NCBI GenBank assembly: GCA_000231825.2
Contig: JH720305.1
Coordinates: 73,579 to 89,420 of the forward strand
DNA: 15,842 nucleotides
Direction of reading: 5' to 3'
Source: Tetrahymena elliotti 4EA
Taxonomy: Eukaryota; Ciliophora; Oligohymenophorea; Hymenostomatida; Tetrahymenidae
The translations under genes and the position numbers were made by a program. Each line of letters starts with the position of its first letter. The stretch's first letter is position 1. This document shows, piece after piece, positions 10,237 to 15,842 of the stretch. The notes beneath the pieces were generated by a model. The model searched no databases. It had not been told where the DNA came from and saw only the letters and a list, made by a program, of their open reading frames with translations.

Positions 10237-11820
10237 TCATTCGGTTTCATTTTCGCTTTCATTAATATTTTTCTATTTTTATTTAATTTAATCATTATAG
10301 CTTTCTAATAAAGCCTCAGTTTAATTAACATATTTGCTTTATTTTGATGATGATGGTGATAATAAGTTTTAATTTTATTTATTTTAACTTTTTATTGGTG
10401 AAACATTTTTACTTTAATCTTCTTCATCTTAAATTATTATTTCTTCAACATTATTATTTTCTTCATTCTTTGATTCTTCATTTAATTTTCCTTGTTAAGG
10501 TGTTGTGATTTCATCATTTCTGTTACTTTCTTTTGAAACATCATTAATCTTCTTGTCATCTTCATTTTTTGATGGTTTTTCATGTCTCTACATGTATTTT
10601 AGTTTAATTTTTTTAACTTCTTCTTCACTCAGAGATTACATTTTAAATTATGAGTCTCTAACTGAATTTTCTACTTTGCTGGTTTTTAACTCTAAGGATG
10701 TTTAATTGTTTTTATCATCATTTTATACACGAGACGGTAGAGTCGTCGGTGACTACAATGAAATTTATTTTTGCAAAATAGTTTCAGATTTATCTTCTTT
10801 TGAATTTTATTGCATGATTAAGTTTTAATCTATCTATTTCTCTGCTCTAAAAAATTTACATCTAAGATATAATTCTATCATAAGCTAAGTTATGAAAATC
10901 ATAGGCAGGTTGGTTGAGATGATGAAAGGATAGAAAGTAAATATAATTAATGGTACTAAATACTTTAATGGAACAGCTAAATCATCAAATTCTACAATTA
11001 CAAATGAACTTATTTTTTTTAGAGGTTTTCTTTCTTATGCATTTTAATAAGGTTTATCTTTAGAGCCATATTAATTGTTTTTATAAGAACTTATATAGCA
11101 TCTCTTTTTCTTTATCAATTCTTCATAAGAAGTATCATTTGGAAGACACATCCAACTAGGTAACTTTACTTCGCTAAAAGTATAGTAATCTACACATTCA
11201 CCCTCTGCGAGCATTCTCTTATTTTAATTTAAATTAATACCTGTCACTTATTCTGTTAATTCACTATTTAAATTTATGTTATTTTCTCTTAGTAGTCTAT
11301 TTGAAGTTTCACTTTAACATGGAATTTTAGAGTTGTGGAAATAGAAATCCATTGGATTTATTCTTTAAAACAAATCTGCTTCATAGAGATTTGATTTGCA
11401 GCCATATCCCATCATATTTATTCCATCTTTTTCAAAATTAACATACAAAATTGAATAATATTCTCCACCATTAATACTAGTAGTCATAGTTCCTACTATC
11501 TCACAGTTTTATGCTTCTTGTAATGTATAACTTAGAGTTTTGTTGAATACGCCATAATAAATTCCAAAAAAACAAGATCCAGAACAAAGAAGAAGGATTA
11601 AGTTAACCAAGGCGAAACATCTTAATTATTGCACCTAGCCTCTCCAAAAAGAGTAATAATATAGTATCATTAATAATAAAATAACAGGAGAACAATATAA
11701 GAAATATCTAATATTATATCCTTAAAAATACTGTGTTGCTATAAATATAATTGCTATTAAGATGCTTAAAAACTGAGTGAATAAAAACTACTATGTTTTG
11801 TAAAGATTCCCCAATGCCAT
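10237..11820 (-). CDS. Ciliate-type multi-pass membrane protein with cysteine loop and charged tail, unknown function
   Basis: A single intronless frame of 527 residues from ATG at 11820 to TGA at 10237, with TAA/TAG as Gln. I do not recognise a named domain. Three hydrophobic segments lie near residues 13-32, 40-58 and 69-92. A loop of about 190 residues follows, with cysteines at 106, 141, 168, 209, 225 and 241 and the short motif LPSWMCLP. A fourth hydrophobic region is at about 287-318 and may cross once or twice. The last 200 residues are hydrophilic, rich in Lys, Glu, Asn, Gln and Ser, and probably disordered in the cytosol. Six cysteines in the loop suggest disulfides on the luminal or outer face (inference). 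Many uncharacterised ciliate proteins share this layout. The start is supported by the hydrophobic segment that follows at once and by the AT-rich non-coding DNA upstream. It is divergent from the carboxypeptidase gene. Confidence 0.85.
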
Positions 11821-12899
11821 TTTATAAAATCTTTGAATGTATTTCTTGTTAACTTATTTATTTATTCACTTACTTGTTTATATAATTTTTACGTAGAGCT
11901 AGTTAGCTTTATCTCGTATTTCAAATTATTTATTATATATAAGCAATAGTTATTCAAAGTACTTCTCTGTAAATTGGTTTACTTTTACTTTTTTTATATA
12001 TCTTCTTTTTCTGAAAAATTATTAACACATTTCATACAAATTTGATTAAAATGAAGAAGAAATCTAATAAATAACTTTAAAACTAATTTCTACCAATAAA
12101 CACTACGCATAAGTTCATTTTTGAAATCTAATTATCATGTATCAATAAATAAATCAATCAATCAATTTATTCTCTCTCTCATTCTTCCTATCATTTTATT
12201 TCTTATTTATATTAATTTTACACTCTCATTTTATAAAATTAAAATAATTTTTTATCTCACTTGATAACATTATCTCTTCAAATTTCTTTTATTTTTTATT
12301 AATCAAAAAGTTCTTCCTCATTTTTTAAATTCTTTATGATGAAGATTTCAATTAACTGACCTCAAGATTTTAATTTCAATTAATTGCAATCAAAAATATA
12401 TCATTTATTTTATGCTTCTTATATGCAGTTTGTAAAGAATATTAAATGTTTTATGTCATATTTTAATTATTCTTAAATAATATTTCACAATTTTTAGCTT
12501 TAAGAAAATCTAATTTAATACCTGCTTTAAATAATTGATTAATGAATTGCTTTTTAATAAATTTAAATACTGTAATCTCAAATAAATTAAGGAAACCCCT
12601 AACCAATACATCATTAATGCTTTTTAAGGTTAAATTGTTAAATTTTAAGTTAATATTAAATTAATAGAGAGAAAGTAAAATAATAAGGTTTACAGTAATA
12701 CAAATCAAAAAGTCTTTAACAAAAACTGTAAGATGTTTATAAAAGAATTAAGTCAAAATCAATTTTTTTCAATCCATACAATCAAATCATTCAGATTTGG
12801 GAAAAATTTATAGTTGATCCATTCTAAATCAGAATTAATATCATCTTTTTTTTAACAAATATAAATTATTATTTTCGGAAAAGATTAAAATAAGTTGAA
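11821..12899. other. Divergent intergenic region between the membrane-protein and carboxypeptidase genes
   Basis: Both flanking genes point away from this 1.08 kb region, so it must hold both promoters. I cannot name specific elements. A pyrimidine-rich stretch (about 12170-12330) follows a simple repeat. No coding frame is convincing. Confidence 0.6.
12143..12180. repeat. (AATC)n and (TC)n simple repeat
   Basis: AATA/AATC tetranucleotide units at 12143-12166 followed by five TC dinucleotides at 12171-12180, in the middle of the divergent promoter region. Confidence 0.8.
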
Positions 12900-14390
12900 A
12901 TGAATTAATCATCAAAAATAATTATCTTGTTTTTAATTAGTTTGGTAGCCTTTAGTTGCAGAAACACTACCTGCAATAGATACCAAAACGAATATGCTCC
13001 TAATCATACTTTTTACACAGGATATTTAGATGTAGGATTCAATGATAACATTACAGGTTTAGCATTTGTGTTTTATTCCAAAATTAATTCAACTACTCCT
13101 TAAGAAATAGCTGCTTCCCCTACTCTCATTTGGCTTAATGGTTACTTATTTTCATAAATTTTTCTTGTTTTTATTATTAATCTCAAGCCATTTCTGATTA
13201 TCAAAATATAATATTTTTATAAATTTAAAGGTGGCCCTGGTTCGAGTAGTATGGAAGGAGCTTTCTTTGAAAATGGACCCTATAGAGTTTTGAATGAAAG
13301 TGGAAATATGGTAATTAAATAAAACCCAAATACCTGGACAAATAACTATAATGTTCTTTATGTTGATTAACCTATTGGCGTTGGCTTTTCTCGTTCAGCA
13401 AAAGATGAGTACCTTCCTGTTAACGAAGAATAAGTTGCTGAGTAATTTTACAAAGGACTTCTAAACTTTTATACTTCAGGTTGTTACAGTGACTCTATTT
13501 ACCATTAATCTCCATTATTTATCACTGGTGAAAGCTATTGTGGAAAGTATATTCCCAATATTGCAGCTGAAATCTTAAGGTAAAATAATAAAACAAGTGT
13601 TACTGGAAATATTCAGATTCCACTTAAAGGTGTATCAATAGGCGACCCTTTATTGGATCCCTAAAATTAACTCTATCTTCTAGGTTAATATGGAATATAA
13701 AACAATCTTATTTCATATTCTACTTACTTCTCAATTAACAACATTCTTGTTAAAATGAAATAGCATTTTGACTAAAATATGTACCTAGAAGCTGCATATG
13801 ATTATTCTGAAGCTATGGATTATTTCATGAAAAATGCTTTCATTCCATTATCAAATCCTGCTAATTTCAAAATAGGTCCTTATCCTGATTAGTTTGTTAA
13901 CAAATTTTGCTAAAACTATACTCAAAACTTTGGTTTCGATTCAGATCATATATTTGATAGTACAAGTTATAAATTAAGTTTATCTTTATCTCAAGATGTT
14001 TTCAGCCCTAACGGCATCCCTGCACTAGTAAAAATTCTAGAATAAAAATTACCAGTTATCATTTATAATGGTAATAATGATATTTTAGTTAATTCCCCTG
14101 GTATTTCATATGCAGTTAATAATTTCGAATGGTATGGAAAGCAAGCATTTTCATCATTACCTATGATTGACCTTAGCATGACTGATAATTTTGGAAATCA
14201 ATAAACTATAGGTTAAATTAAATCATTTGATGTATTCACATATGCTCTTATAAATGAAGCAGGTCATCTAGCCATATATGATTAACCTGAAAGCATAATC
14301 TTCTTAATTGATACTTTTGTTAACAAAACCCTTAGCAATAAAGAAGAAAATTATATCTTATAAAAGAATTAATCTTTTATTTAGTATTGA
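12900..14390 (+). CDS. Serine carboxypeptidase, peptidase family S10, secreted or lysosomal
   Basis: Removes C-terminal residues from peptides at acid pH, probably in lysosomes, phagosomes or outside the cell (established for the family). Two exons, 12900-13140 and 13231-14390, give 466 residues; the 90-nt intron (GTTACT to TTAAAG) splits the conserved WLNGGPG motif. Residues 1-19 form a signal peptide (KIIILFLISLVAFS). The oxyanion motif WLNGGPGSSSMEG is at 78-90, the nucleophile Ser182 in GESYCGKYIP, Asp364 in YNGNNDILVN and His426 in AGHLAIYDQP, so the triad is complete. YVDQPIGVGFS at 124-134 is typical of the family. Several N-glycosylation sites (NTT, NHT, NIT, NST) support secretion. 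Length is normal. TAA codons after NYIL are Gln, so the end is the TGA at 14388. A paralogue follows in the same direction at 15599. Confidence 0.97.
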
Positions 14391-14446
14391 AAATATTATA
14401 ATTTAAATAAAAAAATATATTTTATCAAAAAAAAAAAATAAATTAA

Positions 14447-14560
14447 CACCAAAAACCAGGTGAGAAAAAAAGTAAAACTATAAATTAACCTAAACAAAAT
14501 AATATGTTCTGTTTAAGCCTGTATGTAGCCTTATTAGGCAGTACCTTAGGGTACTACACA
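14447..14560. other. Cluster of four small hairpins, possible structured RNA
   Basis: Four inverted repeats in 114 bp: CACC/GGTG (14447-14462), TAAACA/TGTTTA (14491-14515), GCCT-TATT-AGGC (14528-14539) and AGTACC-TTAG-GGTACT (14540-14555). The last two abut. The GC content of 14516-14557 is clearly above the flanks. An ACA lies just after the last stem (14556-14560), as in H/ACA RNAs, but I see no clear guide pockets. It could also be part of the 3' region of the upstream gene. The strand is unknown. Confidence 0.3.
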
Positions 14561-15426
14561 TATATATTATATATTTTATCATTTAAAAATGATTGCAAAT
14601 TAAAAGAAAGAAAAAAATAATTACTAAAACTTTATTATTTTCAAACGAAGAATGAGGAGAGGAAATCAATAAAAATTTGTTTTTTTCATTCATTTTTATT
14701 AGAAAAATGTTAAGGTTAAGTGAAATAAAAAAGTACAAACTGAATAGGGAAATAGAAAATTTGTTTAATGTTGATATTTTTATCCTTTATCAATAAAACC
14801 ATTCAGTTAATTCATAAAATTTATCTTGGATCTATTAAGGAATTTATTTTCCTTTACCAAATTTTTTGAAGATTCATCAAGATTCAACTGCTGTTTCTCT
14901 TTTAATTTTTTTATGTTAAATAAGTTTAAAATTCTTTTTCTTTTATTTCCATCCTCCAAACTATAATGTATTCACTATTTGCATTATATGACTTAAAAAT
15001 GATTAAAAATGTAAAACATAACCATAATCTACTGACTTGTTAGAGTTTTAAATCTAAAATTTTTGAAAAAAAAAAGTAATTATGAACATGAATTTATTGA
15101 TATGAATTAATAGAAAAATTATTGAATTTGTCTAGTTTATTGAAAAATTGGTTTTAGCATATTAAAATTACAAATATAAATTGAGAATTGAAAGGTAAAA
15201 AAAAGTTAAGATTATTTTGATATGGAATAATAAAGTATTTTTTCTTATAAAAACCTAATTTAAAATAAAAATAGAAAGATAATGATGCTTACCAACAAAA
15301 TCAAATAAAAAAGTTTTAATTAAGTGCAATAAAAATTTATAAAAGAAAAATATTAAATGAAATACACCTTGTCCCATTTATCAAATAACCAATTATAAAA
15401 GATATTTATTTTTACTAATATAAATA

Positions 15427-15533
15427 GGGAGAGTCACCAGGCCTGACCTTATATATAGACAATTAAATTATTTGTGACCTTTAATTAATCAAATATAATT
15501 AAATCATCTATATGGGCCAAGACTGGCATTCCC
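15427..15533. ncRNA. Candidate structured RNA or foldback element
   Basis: A 107-bp segment folds into a nested stem. GGGA (15427-15430) pairs with TCCC (15530-15533); GAGTCA (15431-15436) pairs with TGGCAT (15524-15529) with two G/T pairs and one mismatch; GGCC (15440-15443) with GGCC (15515-15518); ATATAGA (15453-15459) with TCTATAT (15507-15513). Inside is a perfect 8-bp hairpin, TTTAATTA/TAATTAAA (15480-15487 and 15496-15503). The GC-rich ends contrast with the flanks. It matches no RNA family I can name; U1, U2, U4, U5, U6, 5S and telomerase RNA signatures are absent. It lies only 66 bp upstream of the second carboxypeptidase ATG, so it may instead be promoter or 5' UTR. The strand is unknown. 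Confidence 0.35.
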
Positions 15534-15598
15534 CCATTTAAATCCTCACTTTGCTTTTTTATAAAATTCATTTTTAAATTAAATAAAAGCAAATATAA

Positions 15599-15842
15599 AT
15601 GAATAAATAAAAAGGAATTATCTCATTACTTGTAATTTGCATGGCAGTTGTTAGTTGTAGAAATACTACTTGCAACAGATACCAAGATCCATTAGCTACT
15701 AACCATATTTTTTATACTGGGTATTTGGATGTTGGGTTTAATGATAATGTTACTGGATTAGGCTTCTTGTTTTACTCCAAAGCTAATGCAACTACACCAT
15801 AAGAAATAGCAGCTGTTCCAACTCTCATTTGGTTAAATGGTA
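15599..15842 (+). CDS. Serine carboxypeptidase (S10), tandem paralogue, 5' exon only
   Basis: First exon of a second secreted serine carboxypeptidase, cut by the window edge. Exon 15599-15839 is 241 nt, exactly the length of exon 1 of the upstream gene, and ends at the same place: after the first base of the Gly codon in WLNG, followed by GTA, the start of an intron. The 80 residues start with a signal peptide (GIISLLVICMAVVS), followed by CRNTTCNRYQ, FYTGYLDVGFNDN and TTPQEIAA, all matching the first gene closely without gaps. The catalytic residues lie beyond the window, so whether this copy is active cannot be judged. Many codon third positions differ from the first gene, so the duplication is not very recent. 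Confidence 0.93.

Larger units (their letters stand above)
14391..15598. other. Spacer between tandem carboxypeptidase genes
   Basis: About 1.2 kb of AT-rich DNA, holding the 3' end signals of the first carboxypeptidase gene and the promoter of the second. Two compact clusters of inverted repeats (14447-14560 and 15427-15533) stand out by base content. No protein-coding frame was seen. Confidence 0.6.

Noticed and set aside
10505..10705. Plus-strand standard-code ORF of 66 codons
   Set aside because: It lies antisense to the charged tail of the membrane-protein gene (10237-11820, minus). Its Ser/Phe/Leu-rich peptide is the mirror of Lys/Glu/Asn codons on the other strand.
10907..10915. AGGTTGGTT, the core of the Tetrahymena chromosome breakage sequence
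   Set aside because: Only 9 central bases match the 15-bp element and four flanking positions differ. The real element tolerates few changes, and this site is inside a coding region.
12590..12610. AAACCCCTAACC, telomere-like
   Set aside because: It is a single occurrence that does not match the CCCCAA repeat and has no tandem copies.

Overview
The window looks like nuclear DNA of a ciliate close to Tetrahymena. It is extremely AT-rich, and every convincing protein frame is full of TAA and TAG codons that must be read as glutamine, with TGA as the only stop. Introns are short and AT-rich, mostly with GTAAT or GTAAG donors and TAG acceptors. The DHFR-TS fusion protein, a RINGv-FHA protein and a tandem serine carboxypeptidase family all fit a ciliate. 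A standard-code ORF search finds almost nothing here, so the genes below were read by hand with the ciliate code and spliced by eye.

Layout, left to right. 1-2147 is gene-free and rich in TTTAAA-type motifs. 2148-3787 (minus) is a complete bifunctional dihydrofolate reductase-thymidylate synthase in three exons. About 170-195 bp upstream of its ATG lies a GC-rich palindrome carrying an E2F-like site, with a TATA-like box between. 3788-5613 is intergenic with a degenerate repeat. 5614-8799 (minus) is a nine-exon gene for a ~532-residue protein with a predicted N-myristoylation signal, a conserved N-terminal module, a RINGv zinc finger and an FHA domain. 8800-10236 is mostly non-coding but holds a possible cryptic exon pair (8955-9287) and three ~105-125 bp degenerate tandem repeats. 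10237-11820 (minus) is an intronless ~527-residue ciliate-type multi-pass membrane protein of unknown function. 11821-12899 is a shared divergent promoter region.

12900-14390 (plus) is a complete secreted serine carboxypeptidase (S10 family) with an intact Ser-Asp-His triad. 15599-15842 is the first exon of a tandem paralogue cut by the window end exactly at its first intron. Between them are two clusters of inverted repeats that stand out from the AT-rich background, the better one at 15427-15533. They may be structured RNAs or foldback elements.

The genes do not form one pathway. DHFR-TS makes dTMP and recycles folate for S phase, and its promoter palindrome suggests cell-cycle control. 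The RINGv-FHA protein is probably a phosphothreonine-reading ubiquitin ligase. The carboxypeptidases probably act in lysosomes, phagosomes or the medium. No known mobile element, CRISPR array, tRNA or rRNA was seen.
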